64,000 bases of DNA from NCBI GenBank assembly GCA_900473175.1, contig UCKM01000001.1, positions 62,001 through 126,000 on the forward strand, written 5' to 3'. The stretch's first letter is position 1; each line of letters opens with the position of its first letter. The notes beneath the pieces were generated by a model. The model saw only the letters and a program-made list of their open reading frames with translations. It had not been told where the DNA came from and ran no database searches. The position numbers and the translations under genes were made by a program. This document shows, one piece after another, positions 28,035 to 38,215 of the stretch. This DNA comes from Hyphomicrobiales bacterium. GTDB taxonomy: Bacteria; Pseudomonadota; Alphaproteobacteria; Rhizobiales; Rhizobiaceae.

Positions 28035-31000
28035 TTACAGATTGAAGAACACCGTATAGACGAGGCGCTCTTCAACGACCTTGCGCCGCCGCGTGGCACC
28101 GCCACGCTGCTCGGGGATCGTTCTGTCCGTATAATACCGCTCGTACTCTCGGATGACGAGCCGCGCCGGTTTGCCGCCTGTTTCGGGAAGCGTCATGTCC
28201 GCATTCCAGATCACTGGGTCGAAAATGTCCGTCGGGATAGGTATCGTGCCTCCTGATCCGGAAATATCGGAAACATTGACTGTGGGATCGAGACGCATCT
28301 TTTCGCCCAGACGGTTTGCCACGGTGGCCGGAGCCTCGGTTCGAGCTGCGGGCTGATCGAATAGCGTTGTTGTCACAATCGGGCCAATGCCACTTACCGG
28401 CGCCAGCAATGCGGACGTCAGCACTTTCTGGTCAGTCCACGCGAGATCGGAGTCGATAGCCGGGTCGCGCGTTTGCAGCACGACTTCGATCTTGTTCCTG
28501 CCCGTTTCGACCGCCTGACCGGGGAAGGGTATGAAGGATATGCCCTGATATTCTGAATCCGTTGGAAACTTCATCGGTCCATGGCTTGGAACACTACCGC
28601 GAAGCTTTACGGCAACCACGGCTCCATTGCGTTGGAACGAGGAACGGCGGCGCGGTAGAACCTGCGAAAAGTCGGCAAGGACGACCTTGGAAACCTTGGC
28701 CGATGGCAGCGCATTGGGCTGATAGCGTACCAAAGCCAGCCGCACGAACGGCATGTAGCTGCGGCCCGGATCAAGCTCAATGTCGCAATACCACAGCGCC
28801 CGCGCCTGGTCCCAATGGACGCGGTGCCCGATGACCTGTACTTGGACACCGGCAGCTGCGGGCTCGAGCAACGGCACCACCTCGTTAAACACCCGCGCCG
28901 GGAAATCGGCGATCCGGGTTGAGTTTTTTGGCAAAACCGTATCCCAAAGCGGATCAAGGCCCCATTGCGTGACCAAAGGTACCATGGGTGTGGGAATATC
29001 GGTGAACCGGGCATTGTCCTGCAGGATGACGACGCCGAGCAATTCGCCATTGCCTGAGGAAAACCATGGCCGTTCGAGCCATACACGCAGGCCGTTGCCG
29101 AGCCGGACAGTATCAAGCGACTGGTTGCCAGGCGTTTCCTGCCAACGGAAGGTGGGTACGATATAGACAACGCGCGGCTCGTTCGGAGCGGCGCTGGATT
29201 TTACCACAGTAAGAGGCGCTGCACCGGGCTGGGGGAGGAACGGAGCACCCGGATCGTCCTCCGCACCAAGTGCAAATTTCTGTCCATCTGCGATAGGTCC
29301 GAGCCGGGTCACGAGGTCTTTCTGCGCATAGAGGGAGGGCGGCAGATATTCGCGGAAGCGGGTCGTCGCGCGCAACCTGTATTCGATGAGTCTGAATTTC
29401 GTGTCCCCGAGCTCGTGGCGGTCGCCGCGAGCACGCGGCCGCTGTGGATCATGGTCTTGGGCACTGACGGCTCCACTGAGATCGAAGGAGTTCACGTGAT
29501 TTTCGCCGAGGAGGATTTCCCCGAGCGCACCGTTGGAATCGATCAGTTCGGGTCCAGGCTTTTCCAGATCGTCGACCCATTCTTTCCAATGGGCCTCGAC
29601 TTCAAACTTGCCGCTACTGGGACCGTGCAAGCGGATATTGGCGCGCAGGTCTGCGTGCTGATCGCCCAGACTGCGCGTGGTGCCGAGCTTGATCAGTTCC
29701 GGCAGGCAGACAGGCTGCTGCGTCGCGTGGACAAGGGTGAGCTCGCGGTAGGGGGTCATCATCCATGCACAGCCAAGCTCGGCCATGCCACGCAAAAAAT
29801 CACGTTCGCCCGCTGTGTCGATCCACGCGGGTAGGCCCAGCGTGTCAATGAAAGCCTTGTGAATGAAACTGGAATAGCGCAGCCGCGCAATGCGGCCCTT
29901 GGCAACGAACAATGTCAGGACCCGTTTGTCCTCGTCCCATTTCGGCGCGCCGTCATCGTTGAAATTTTCATCGCAAGGCGGGTCCTGCAGGGCTGCTGAA
30001 CGTTCCTGAAGGAGGATCCGGAACCCGGTTGAATCCGGCCAGTCATTGGCATGGGCAACAACGAGAACGAGTTCCTGGTTCGGCGCGCGCACCACGGCGG
30101 CGCTCGGTCCGAGAACGACCGGAACGGTGACGCCAGGAATCTGATTTCCCGGCATTGCTCGCACTGCAAAGCCCCCGGATGCGCCGTCGGGCAAATAGGG
30201 AGTGGAGACAAGTTCCTCGCGGTGGATCACATATTGCCCGGCCGCAAGACGATCGCCGGTCGGATTGTCGGGTGACGGCAGACGCAAGGGCAAAACCGTC
30301 CGGGTTGCCACACCCGCAAGCGCTGCCGGTGTGATCAGTTCCGCGTTCGACGTGGGAGTCAGATCGTTCAGGCTACCGGCTTCGCGCGCGGCGATACCGT
30401 AGGCTTTCTTTATCGATGCTGGATCCGCAAACAGCGGGTCAAACAAACCATGCTGCTCGCATTGCAGTTGCGATGATTTTGGCGGAATGACGTGCCGTTC
30501 ATTGACGGCGGTATAGTCGAAATCCTGTGAAGCGGGGAGCTCAGTTGCCGTCTTGAACGCATCTGTTGTGAGATAAGCTTCAGGATCGACGTTCCAGTTG
30601 CTACGGATGACCATGCGCTCAAGCGACTCGCCTTCGCTGGTCCGGGCACGGTGCAGAAGTACCGGGGGATCAACCGGCTCGAACCGCCAGTAGCCGACGG
30701 GTTTTGTGACCTGCACGTCCTTTTCAAGCGACCGGTCGTCCACGGTCAGACTGTTGCCCGCAAGATCGACGATGCGGGCGCGAAAGCGATATTGTGTGCC
30801 GAACCGCAGCCGCGGCAGGCTGCCCTTCGCGGCGACGAATGTCGCGACAAGACCGTTGCCGCCACTCGCCGCTTCATCCTTCACATCTTCCGGGCTCTCT
30901 CCCTGAACGCCGGAACCGGGATCGTTGCGCGCGCGGAGTGTCTTGCCGGGCCGTTGGGTAACAAGGCTCCAGCCAGCCCACCGGAACATGGACTCGTGCA

Positions 31001-32711
31001 GATAATGATCATCCGGGTCGGCATCGTCGCTGGCAGAGCTCGTGGTCGACGCGCCTTTCACGTAGCCTTCGTCCTCAGGAAGCGCCAAATCCTCGCCCGG
31101 GCCAATAAGCCGATAGTTGCCGTGACGCCGGCAAAGCGAGTGCCAAGCCTGATCGACGCCCCCGAAAATCGGCTGCACGTCGACGCGATATCCGCGCAGC
31201 ACGTCTTCGGTAAAGAGAACGATCTTCTGCGACGCTGCCGACCCCGATTTGACCGCTGCATCCTTGAGCGCGGCCGAGGCGGCACTCTGCGCAATCGTCA
31301 GGGCCTTGCCATGCCGTGATATGCCGAGACCGCCCGACCGCAAAGCGGCGACGGGTTGCTTGTCGCCTGTGGTATAGGTCACCGCGCCATCTGCACCGAG
31401 TGCCAGGCTCTTGCCGACAAGATTCTGTGCCGTGATGACGAAATCGACCGTCTTCAAAGCAGCACCGTCCGGGTCCACCTGATAGACGTCAAACAGCGTG
31501 CGCTTTTCGTTATCCCACCTGTCATCGGCATTTTGTAGTTTGAGCAGGCCGCGTTCGTGGTCCTGTGTCCTTGGCCGGGTTGTGAAGCGCTCCTTGTCGG
31601 CCAGCCAGGCGGTTCGCGGGCAGGCGTCGTCCGCAGGATCATGGGCATTGGCCCACGATAGATTGAGCGACATCAGACCCTTTGCCTGCGGCCCAGCACC
31701 GATTGCCTGATCGATAGGCGAATCCGGGCGCAAGACGCAGTCAATCACGAGGCCGAGACGGCGCAACAGTTGGGGATAGTCGCTATAGGATGCGACAATC
31801 TGGTGGAAATCGAAATCCGGGGCTTTGGGAGGTGCGGGTACGTCCACCAGTTTCGGCCGACGCAACTGTTTCTGGGCGTCGAGTTTGTCGAGTTTTTTCT
31901 TCGTCAGAGGCTCACGCCGGTAGAAACGGTCGGCCTGGTAGAACGCATATTCCGCAGCCGAGGAGAATTGCGACATGATGCTCGCATCCGCGCCACCACC
32001 TGCGGGATCGTGCCAGTCCGGCGGGAGAACGCGTGCAGAAAATGCGGCACCCGGTCTCGGGTTGCCCTGCTCGTCGACATCCGCGGCAGTGCTTTGTGCG
32101 CGATAAACACTCTTTGTTCCAAAGACGGCATTGCGCAGCCTGTTTTCGATACCTTCGCGATTGTCATCGTCGAAAAAGCGATTGAAACCCGGAACCAGGT
32201 ATTCGATCTGCCGGTCACCGAGATTGAACTTTTCGGTGCGCGTGCCGAGATCGCCTAACATGCCCTTCAATCCCGGATGTGCTAGCGACCATGGCAGGAG
32301 CGTCGGAGGTGTGCCGGTCGATTGTACAGCCAGGTTTTTGTAATGCTTGCGCAGCGTGCCGAGGACATTGCGCATCGGGAACGAGCGTAGGTTGACCTTG
32401 CTCATGTCCTTGAACACGAAGCCGCTGACCGGCGTCTGATCGGAGAAAAGCTTTGCCCATAGTTCCGGATCGCTTTCGCTGACCGGGTGCAATTCGAGTT
32501 CATCCGGCCCAAGCGCAAGTGAGAATTTTACCTCGGCAAGTGTTTTGGGCCAGTTCAACCATTCTGGAAATGCCTTCAATACCTGTTCGTCAGGTGCTTG
32601 CGGCGTGAGCCGCGGAGAAGCGACGATGGACACCCGCAATTGTCCGGCGAATGGTCCCTCTTCCATGCGGCCGTTTGGCAATACCGTCCATAGAATGGTT
32701 TGTTTTGCCAT
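28035..32711 (-). CDS. Very large protein of unknown function (giant protein 1)
   Basis: A 1558-residue protein I do not recognise. It has no signal peptide and no membrane segment. Composition suggests many beta strands, including an Ig-like stretch near residue 620 (RFRARIVDLAGNS). Other segments are FRWQETPGNQSLDTVRLGNG and LVRYQPNALPSAKVSKVVL near the C-terminus. A perfect AAGGAGG precedes the ATG and overlaps the stop codon of the upstream giant gene, with a 10-base gap. The two are therefore an operon and probably coupled. Strand, coding length and codon use look like a genuine gene; no catalytic motif is seen. It could be a structural or large multidomain binding protein. Confidence 0.75.
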   Translation of the reverse strand: MAKQTILWTVLPNGRMEEGPFAGQLRVSIVASPRLTPQAPDEQVLKAFPEWLNWPKTLAEVKFSLALGPDELELHPVSESDPELWAKLFSDQTPVSGFVFKDMSKVNLRSFPMRNVLGTLRKHYKNLAVQSTGTPPTLLPWSLAHPGLKGMLGDLGTRTEKFNLGDRQIEYLVPGFNRFFDDDNREGIENRLRNAVFGTKSVYRAQSTAADVDEQGNPRPGAAFSARVLPPDWHDPAGGGADASIMSQFSSAAEYAFYQADRFYRREPLTKKKLDKLDAQKQLRRPKLVDVPAPPKAPDFDFHQIVASYSDYPQLLRRLGLVIDCVLRPDSPIDQAIGAGPQAKGLMSLNLSWANAHDPADDACPRTAWLADKERFTTRPRTQDHERGLLKLQNADDRWDNEKRTLFDVYQVDPDGAALKTVDFVITAQNLVGKSLALGADGAVTYTTGDKQPVAALRSGGLGISRHGKALTIAQSAASAALKDAAVKSGSAASQKIVLFTEDVLRGYRVDVQPIFGGVDQAWHSLCRRHGNYRLIGPGEDLALPEDEGYVKGASTTSSASDDADPDDHYLHESMFRWAGWSLVTQRPGKTLRARNDPGSGVQGESPEDVKDEAASGGNGLVATFVAAKGSLPRLRFGTQYRFRARIVDLAGNSLTVDDRSLEKDVQVTKPVGYWRFEPVDPPVLLHRARTSEGESLERMVIRSNWNVDPEAYLTTDAFKTATELPASQDFDYTAVNERHVIPPKSSQLQCEQHGLFDPLFADPASIKKAYGIAAREAGSLNDLTPTSNAELITPAALAGVATRTVLPLRLPSPDNPTGDRLAAGQYVIHREELVSTPYLPDGASGGFAVRAMPGNQIPGVTVPVVLGPSAAVVRAPNQELVLVVAHANDWPDSTGFRILLQERSAALQDPPCDENFNDDGAPKWDEDKRVLTLFVAKGRIARLRYSSFIHKAFIDTLGLPAWIDTAGERDFLRGMAELGCAWMMTPYRELTLVHATQQPVCLPELIKLGTTRSLGDQHADLRANIRLHGPSSGKFEVEAHWKEWVDDLEKPGPELIDSNGALGEILLGENHVNSFDLSGAVSAQDHDPQRPRARGDRHELGDTKFRLIEYRLRATTRFREYLPPSLYAQKDLVTRLGPIADGQKFALGAEDDPGAPFLPQPGAAPLTVVKSSAAPNEPRVVYIVPTFRWQETPGNQSLDTVRLGNGLRVWLERPWFSSGNGELLGVVILQDNARFTDIPTPMVPLVTQWGLDPLWDTVLPKNSTRIADFPARVFNEVVPLLEPAAAGVQVQVIGHRVHWDQARALWYCDIELDPGRSYMPFVRLALVRYQPNALPSAKVSKVVLADFSQVLPRRRSSFQRNGAVVAVKLRGSVPSHGPMKFPTDSEYQGISFIPFPGQAVETGRNKIEVVLQTRDPAIDSDLAWTDQKVLTSALLAPVSGIGPIVTTTLFDQPAARTEAPATVANRLGEKMRLDPTVNVSDISGSGGTIPIPTDIFDPVIWNADMTLPETGGKPARLVIREYERYYTDRTIPEQRGGATRRRKVVEERLVYTVFFNL

Positions 32712-32721
32712 TGTCCCCTCC

Positions 32722-35700
32722 TTAAGCGAACGCTTCTACATATTCGCGCCAGGCATAGTCAGTATCGACGTCGATCAGGTCGAGTTCATCTGGAATCGGC
32801 AGTGCAGCATTGACCCCCATGAGATCGCGGAATGTCGGATCGCCATTGGCACCGGCAAACTTGCGCTCGCACGTCACCGTTACACTCGTCGAGAACATGA
32901 ATATTTCGATCTCGATCGTCAGCTGTGCCTTGCCGACGCATTTGCCACTCTCGAACTCATAGCGGAGCTCAAGGTAGAGCTCGAGCGAACAGGATATCAG
33001 GCCAAGTACGCTGACATAGCCACCGAGGCGGAAATAGCCGGTGAGCGAGCAAGCATCTTTCTCCATGCGGAAATAGATGCCGGCCATGACGTGAACGCCG
33101 CCCGAGGCAACGCCGAGATCAATCGAGATGCTGGCGCCGAACTCAAATGACGCCTCCAATATCTGGATACCATGCGGGTCGAGCGTGATGCCGAAGAAGC
33201 CGCCGCCACCGAAGAGCGAAACGGTCAGATTGAACGGCTGATCGCGTGTGCAGAAATTGAACCGCACCGCAAGTGGCTGGCCGATGAACGGTACGGTAAA
33301 GCCTGCGCCAAGGCTAAGATTGCTCAGGTTGAACAGACCTATGGCGATTGTGGGCAGGGTGATGGAAAACCCAGCGTCGATGCCCTGGGGTGTGATGTCG
33401 AGGAAGGGTGGATCGGAAAATCCATCGAGCGGGATGAGATCGCGCAGCGTCTCCACGAAGCTCAGCGGGCCGACGAACTTGATATCGTTGAGGAGAACAT
33501 CGACATCCATCTTGGCGGCGCTGTCAACGCGGAACTCGATCTTCTCGAAATTGAGCTCGATGAAGCTTGCCGGGGCGATCAGGACAAGATCGAAGTGTTT
33601 CAGGCTGCACACGACATTGATCTTGGGTGCGCTGACGCCGTTCTTCTTGACCTTGGCTTCGACCGCGACAAGAAAGCCGTGCTTGTCATTGGCGCGGAAC
33701 ATTGGGTTCTTGGCCTTGTCGACGCCGGGGAGCGCCCAATTGTCGATCAGCGGGTTCCAATCGAAGCGGATGGTAAGTTCGTCACCAGTGAGCATTTCGA
33801 GGAGCTTCAGAAGATCGCCGGCAGCGGCGAGGACTTCCACCACCACCTCCATGGCAGTAAGGATGGCTTGCTTCGGCGCACCGTCGAGAAGACGTGATGC
33901 TTTGATCGTGTCGTGCAATGGCGTGATCTTGCCTTGCAGAGTCGTCAACAGCCCGCCGAGTGTGGCCGGATCGCCGAGCAGATTGGGAAGGTTCTGTGGA
34001 TTCCCGACGATCGCATCAAGCGCCGCAAAGAGCTCTTTGCCCTGCGCAATCAAAGTCGTGATTGTCGCGACGTCATTGGACAGGGTTTTTATCTGGCCGG
34101 CAATTTGTTTCAGCGCCTGGCGGAACCCCGCGGGCAGGGAAACGCCCGCTACTTGCGCATCGGCGGCTGCAAGCAACTGATCGGCCTTGTTGTTGAGATT
34201 GGTCAAAGCCACGGCCAACCCGGCAAGGGCAGGCGCCTTGTCGACACTGATCACGCTGAGCAACGGCCCAATTTCTGCCTTGACCGAGGCGAGAGCGGTC
34301 TTCAGGTCGTTGACGCGCGCCTTTGCATTGGCCACGAGGGTCGCCTCATAGGCCTCGGCCTGGTCGATCAGATCGTCAAGCGTCGCCTTCGCTACCTCGA
34401 GCGCTGCGTCCGCGATTGCGCCCGGTTGATCGGCAAGGCGGGTGACAAACTCGTAGAGGCGCCCGAGACCGTTGATGAAGCTCTCGACCTGGGTACTGGC
34501 CTCGCTCGCAAATTTCGGCACCTGCTCCGGTTTGTCGCCGAGATTGGTGACCATCTGGATGACGTCGCCGAGCGGGATGCAGCCGAAGAGCAGGGGCAAA
34601 GGTAAGTCCGACAGAGTCGCCGGGAACGCGTCCGTCCCCGTCATTTTGCCATCCATGAAGTTGGAGACATTGCCGGTGACGGGTCCGGTAAGGCGCGACA
34701 GCGCGCTCGGGGTCAAATTGGGCTGGACAAATCCGCCCGACCGGTCGCCCTGGGAAGAGAAATCGAGCTGCGCCATCCCGGGCTTAGACAGGACATCGAC
34801 GAACACTTCACCCTGATTATTGGTGAAGCCGGACTGCAGGAAACGTGCATTCCACACGATGGTGTTGGATTTCGGACTACCGGTCAGCTGGGCGAGAGCC
34901 GCAATTCGAACCTCTGCCTCATCTACCTTCGGATAGAAGAGCGGTTTTGACAGATTTTCACTGTAATTGCGAAGCTTGATATTGTGGGCCTCAACAAAGC
35001 CGTTGAACGTTATCGTGTCAGCTTCGACCGATGTATCGCCAGCCTTGGCACTTGTGGCGAGTGCCACGCGCTGACGACGCAGCGGCGCTATTTTCCATCC
35101 GGAATGGGACGGATCGTTCCAGGCGGTTTGCGCCATTTTCGCATTGGCTTCTGCGAGATCGAAATTTGGCTTGAGGACCTCAGCATTGCCATTAAGGACC
35201 GGGCTCGCCAGGGAGTAGTCGATGAAGATCATCGGCAATTCGAACTGGACAGTACGGCCATCGATGTCGGTGGCTGCCATCTGGAACTTGAAAGGCTGCC
35301 CACCGACAAAGGGCCAGAACATCGTCTGGCTGCCGCTGATCGTGCTCGGGCCTATGTCGGGCCGATCGAGGCTCGGTGTCACCGTCGTGAGGATACGAAC
35401 ACTCGAGAACGGAAATTGGCGGTGCAGCCAGATCGTCTCGGCAATGTTCGAAAGATCCGGATTGACAAATTTGCGCTCGCGCTCACGCACGATAATGAAC
35501 AGACGCTGGCGCAGATAGGCGGTGTTGCCCGGCACGGCCTGATCCGTGCCCTTGCCGTTATGGAACTTGCGTTCGCTGACTTTGATCAGGGAAACACGGT
35601 GCCCAAAGGGGAAAAGGAAGCCCTTATAGACGACGCGCACATAATGGTCGCGGCCCATCGTGCCGCGGTGCGCCCATTCTTCGACCGACAGCCCGACCGG

Positions 35701-37020
35701 ATCCCAGCCGCCCCGCGAGTCAAGCCAGCCGCCCAGGGCCGACAACATCAACAGATTCGTATTCACCGGTCGCGGCGTGTAGTTGGATTTGGAGAAGTTC
35801 GATGAGAGATGCACGATCTGAAAGCGATCGAAATCGTCCATCGGCATGCGGAACGGACTATTGTTCGGGTCAGGGAGATTGCCTGACGGATAATCCGATG
35901 ACATGGGTTTGGGCGATCCCTCGCCGGTCAGGGCCCACACGGCCCTGATTGTGCGCAGAGGATCGGGATTGGGCGGTTCGATGATCTCGCCGCTCGCTGG
36001 CGATGCGACCAGACGGGAATGCCACAGCTCGGTGCGGGCCGTCTGCTGCGATTCGACGGGATGGGCCGCATGGCGCCAGCGTTCGCCGCTGTGTGGGCTG
36101 AGGATCAAACGCCAGGGCATTTCGATCGCGGTGTGGTTTGCGGCAGGTGCGACCGGGCTTGGACCGCGTCGCCTCAGAATGATCCCGGGGTCGATGACCG
36201 GTCCGATCTGGGCCAGGTCGGAGGGGCCGGGCTTCAAGGCTTTGAGGCCGGCACCCCCCGTTGCCTGTCGCAATTCCATCGTGCTCGTATCGCCTTGCAC
36301 GGCGGCGATACGCAGGCTACGGGCGGCAAAGCTCGAAAGCGACGCGCGCTGGCGGGCACTGAGTTTGCCGAGATTGGAAGCAAAGACGTCCGTGAAAATG
36401 ATGGGAGGAAAGTAGGACGTGCCCGGCGGGCGCGCATTGGCGGGGACCGACAATTCGAGCGCTTCGCAGGCGGCAAGAATATCCTCCAGCGTGTAGGGAA
36501 TGTCGAATCCGTCCGGCACCTTGAACGAGATCCTCGATTCACCGGCGATGCGTGCGCGCACCGGCGGCCCGGTGACCGTTTCAGCACCGCCGGGCTCGGG
36601 CTTCTGAGGGGTCGTCGGCCTCGGCGCCGTCTGATTGGAGGTTCCGGTCGGCGGGGTCTCGAAGAAGGTCTCTTCCGTGATTGTCTGTGGTGGAAAATGC
36701 AGGATGAGATAGGCAGCACCCGCGCCTGACTTCTGTAGCCGGGGCTTCGCCCCTGTTACAACGTTGAGATTGATCAACTCGAGACGGAGCACGAGCATGT
36801 CGCGCGGACGCACCACGGGGTGCCCGCGGCGGGTTGCGTCGAAGAAATTCTCGTTGGGGTCGGGTATGAAAATGGGCCTGTCGGGAATATTTACGATCGG
36901 ACCCGTCAAGACATCGGTCTGACGCGACCCGGCCACGGTTGCTGTACCGGGCCGAAGTGTCGACGATGCTGCCGTTACCTTCGTTGTCACGGTGGTAGGT
37001 GTCGGTTTCTTCGGAGGCAT
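32722..37020 (-). CDS. Very large protein of unknown function (giant protein 2)
   Basis: About 1432 residues; not recognised. A Pro/Thr-rich N-terminus without a signal peptide (MPPKKPTPTTVTTKVTA) leads into a beta-rich region (to about 830). A long alpha-helical, coiled-coil-like segment runs about 840-1080, with many Ala/Leu/Lys/Asp heptad-like stretches. The final part (about 1085-1410) is strongly beta-rich with alternating hydrophobic residues, a glycine motif LFGGGGFFGITL and six scattered Cys. That could be a barrel or an elongated beta structure. GGAAGGG is 5 bases before the ATG at 37020; a GTG at 37023 would add one residue. It is the first gene of a two-gene operon with giant protein 1. 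Confidence 0.75.
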   Translation of the reverse strand: MPPKKPTPTTVTTKVTAASSTLRPGTATVAGSRQTDVLTGPIVNIPDRPIFIPDPNENFFDATRRGHPVVRPRDMLVLRLELINLNVVTGAKPRLQKSGAGAAYLILHFPPQTITEETFFETPPTGTSNQTAPRPTTPQKPEPGGAETVTGPPVRARIAGESRISFKVPDGFDIPYTLEDILAACEALELSVPANARPPGTSYFPPIIFTDVFASNLGKLSARQRASLSSFAARSLRIAAVQGDTSTMELRQATGGAGLKALKPGPSDLAQIGPVIDPGIILRRRGPSPVAPAANHTAIEMPWRLILSPHSGERWRHAAHPVESQQTARTELWHSRLVASPASGEIIEPPNPDPLRTIRAVWALTGEGSPKPMSSDYPSGNLPDPNNSPFRMPMDDFDRFQIVHLSSNFSKSNYTPRPVNTNLLMLSALGGWLDSRGGWDPVGLSVEEWAHRGTMGRDHYVRVVYKGFLFPFGHRVSLIKVSERKFHNGKGTDQAVPGNTAYLRQRLFIIVRERERKFVNPDLSNIAETIWLHRQFPFSSVRILTTVTPSLDRPDIGPSTISGSQTMFWPFVGGQPFKFQMAATDIDGRTVQFELPMIFIDYSLASPVLNGNAEVLKPNFDLAEANAKMAQTAWNDPSHSGWKIAPLRRQRVALATSAKAGDTSVEADTITFNGFVEAHNIKLRNYSENLSKPLFYPKVDEAEVRIAALAQLTGSPKSNTIVWNARFLQSGFTNNQGEVFVDVLSKPGMAQLDFSSQGDRSGGFVQPNLTPSALSRLTGPVTGNVSNFMDGKMTGTDAFPATLSDLPLPLLFGCIPLGDVIQMVTNLGDKPEQVPKFASEASTQVESFINGLGRLYEFVTRLADQPGAIADAALEVAKATLDDLIDQAEAYEATLVANAKARVNDLKTALASVKAEIGPLLSVISVDKAPALAGLAVALTNLNNKADQLLAAADAQVAGVSLPAGFRQALKQIAGQIKTLSNDVATITTLIAQGKELFAALDAIVGNPQNLPNLLGDPATLGGLLTTLQGKITPLHDTIKASRLLDGAPKQAILTAMEVVVEVLAAAGDLLKLLEMLTGDELTIRFDWNPLIDNWALPGVDKAKNPMFRANDKHGFLVAVEAKVKKNGVSAPKINVVCSLKHFDLVLIAPASFIELNFEKIEFRVDSAAKMDVDVLLNDIKFVGPLSFVETLRDLIPLDGFSDPPFLDITPQGIDAGFSITLPTIAIGLFNLSNLSLGAGFTVPFIGQPLAVRFNFCTRDQPFNLTVSLFGGGGFFGITLDPHGIQILEASFEFGASISIDLGVASGGVHVMAGIYFRMEKDACSLTGYFRLGGYVSVLGLISCSLELYLELRYEFESGKCVGKAQLTIEIEIFMFSTSVTVTCERKFAGANGDPTFRDLMGVNAALPIPDELDLIDVDTDYAWREYVEAFA

Positions 37021-37548
37021 CACGACCCTTCCTTTCAGGAAACGACCAGCAATTCATTCAATGAAGTTCGATATTTTCCCCCATGCACATCCTGTGCGGC
37101 ATCAGGTGTCAGCGGAATGGCCAACCTGCACATGACAGCGCGGGTGACCGACCCGTCTCCATCAAATGTCACCCGGCGCGGGATTTTATGTGATTCTCGC
37201 GGCATGCCACCGGGGTGGCGATATCGGATGGCCGTGTCGATATTCCCTGCGTTGACTCAAATACTGAATCGAGCCGAACCAGAATAAGCTGGCTTGGTAT
37301 GCTCGCGGTTTACTCGAATTCCGATGAATAATTCGATTTAGGATATCAAGCTGCGACCAGATTAACCTCTCAAATCTGATTTGAATACTAGCCCATAGGG
37401 ATTAAAGTAGCGGAGCAACGACCGTGTGCAAGTGGATCAGAAGTGTGGCTGACATTATCGTGAGTGAGCAGCGGTAGTCACGATTTCGTTTGCCAAAGAA
37501 TTCCCGGCGTTGGAAAGTTACTAAACTTAACAGTAAAAGGGCGGCTTA
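37021..37548. promoter_or_regulatory. Divergent regulatory region with two palindromes upstream of the giant-protein operon
   Basis: About 528 bases with no gene, between the giant operon (minus) and the P-loop gene (plus). It is A+T-rich compared with its surroundings from 37310 on. It carries an inverted repeat TCGAATT(9)AATTCGA at 37314-37336 and a perfect palindrome TCAAATCTGATTTGA at 37370-37384, both of operator size. No confident -35/-10 pair was found. Both palindromes lie 300-365 bases from the giant gene start and 165-235 bases from the P-loop gene. Confidence 0.45.
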
Positions 37549-38196
37549 TTGAACAAACAAATAGATACCAATCTCAGGGTAATCCTCGTGGGGGGCTCTT
37601 CCAATGTGGGAAAATCAGTGGCAGCGGAAGCACTGGCCAAAAGACTAGGCTGGCGCTGCGTCTCGACGGACAGCCTTGCCAAGCATCCGGGACGACCATG
37701 GCCGCAGAATAAGAAAGCCGTTCCCGATCATGTATCCGAACACTATGTCAGTTTGAAAGCCGACGAACTGCTTGAGTCCGTTGTCCTTCATCACCGGAGG
37801 ATGTCGCCGCTGGTCGCCGAATTTATTTGGGCGGTCGTGAAGAATGCAGGCGCCGAGAAGGTCGTACTTGAGGGAGCGGCACTTTGGCCATTCATTACAG
37901 CCGGTCATCACTTGAAGGAGGTTGGGGCGATCTGGTTGACGGCCAGCCCTGAGACGATACGATCGCGCATACATCAAAGCAGCGGATATGTGAACGCCGA
38001 TCCGCGCAGTCGCGCCATTATCTCCAAGTTTCTTGAACGAACCCTGATGTTCGACCGTAAAACGACCCAGCTTGTCATGGAGCATGGTTGCAAGGTTTTG
38101 GAAGCCGACGAATATCCAGGTACGCAAGAACTCGTCAATGACATCGTCTCCAATTTGCGCGCGGACCTTCCTGCACCCACACAGCCAAGACGGTAA
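37549..38196 (+). CDS. P-loop kinase-like NTP-binding protein
   Basis: A 215-residue P-loop protein. Walker A GGSSNVGKS lies at about residues 15-23, and the fold (EGAALWPFITAG, TASPETIRSRI with a lid-like arginine, then a C-terminal helix) resembles small-molecule kinases such as the 2-phosphoglycerate kinase/shikimate kinase group. The substrate is unknown. The start is TTG at 37549, with AAAGGG 7 bases upstream; a later start would remove the P-loop, so TTG is likely real. It is isolated from the giant operon, which reads away from it, and faces the GGDEF/EAL gene tail to tail. Confidence 0.75.
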   Translation: MNKQIDTNLRVILVGGSSNVGKSVAAEALAKRLGWRCVSTDSLAKHPGRPWPQNKKAVPDHVSEHYVSLKADELLESVVLHHRRMSPLVAEFIWAVVKNAGAEKVVLEGAALWPFITAGHHLKEVGAIWLTASPETIRSRIHQSSGYVNADPRSRAIISKFLERTLMFDRKTTQLVMEHGCKVLEADEYPGTQELVNDIVSNLRADLPAPTQPRR

Positions 38197-38215
38197 GTAC
38201 ATCAGCTCCAGAGAG

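Noticed and set aside
28035-37020. Giant proteins as secreted adhesins or phage tail proteins
   Set aside because: Neither has a signal peptide, LPXTG or autotransporter end, and no tail-sheath, baseplate or VgrG motif was seen. The assignment would be a guess.
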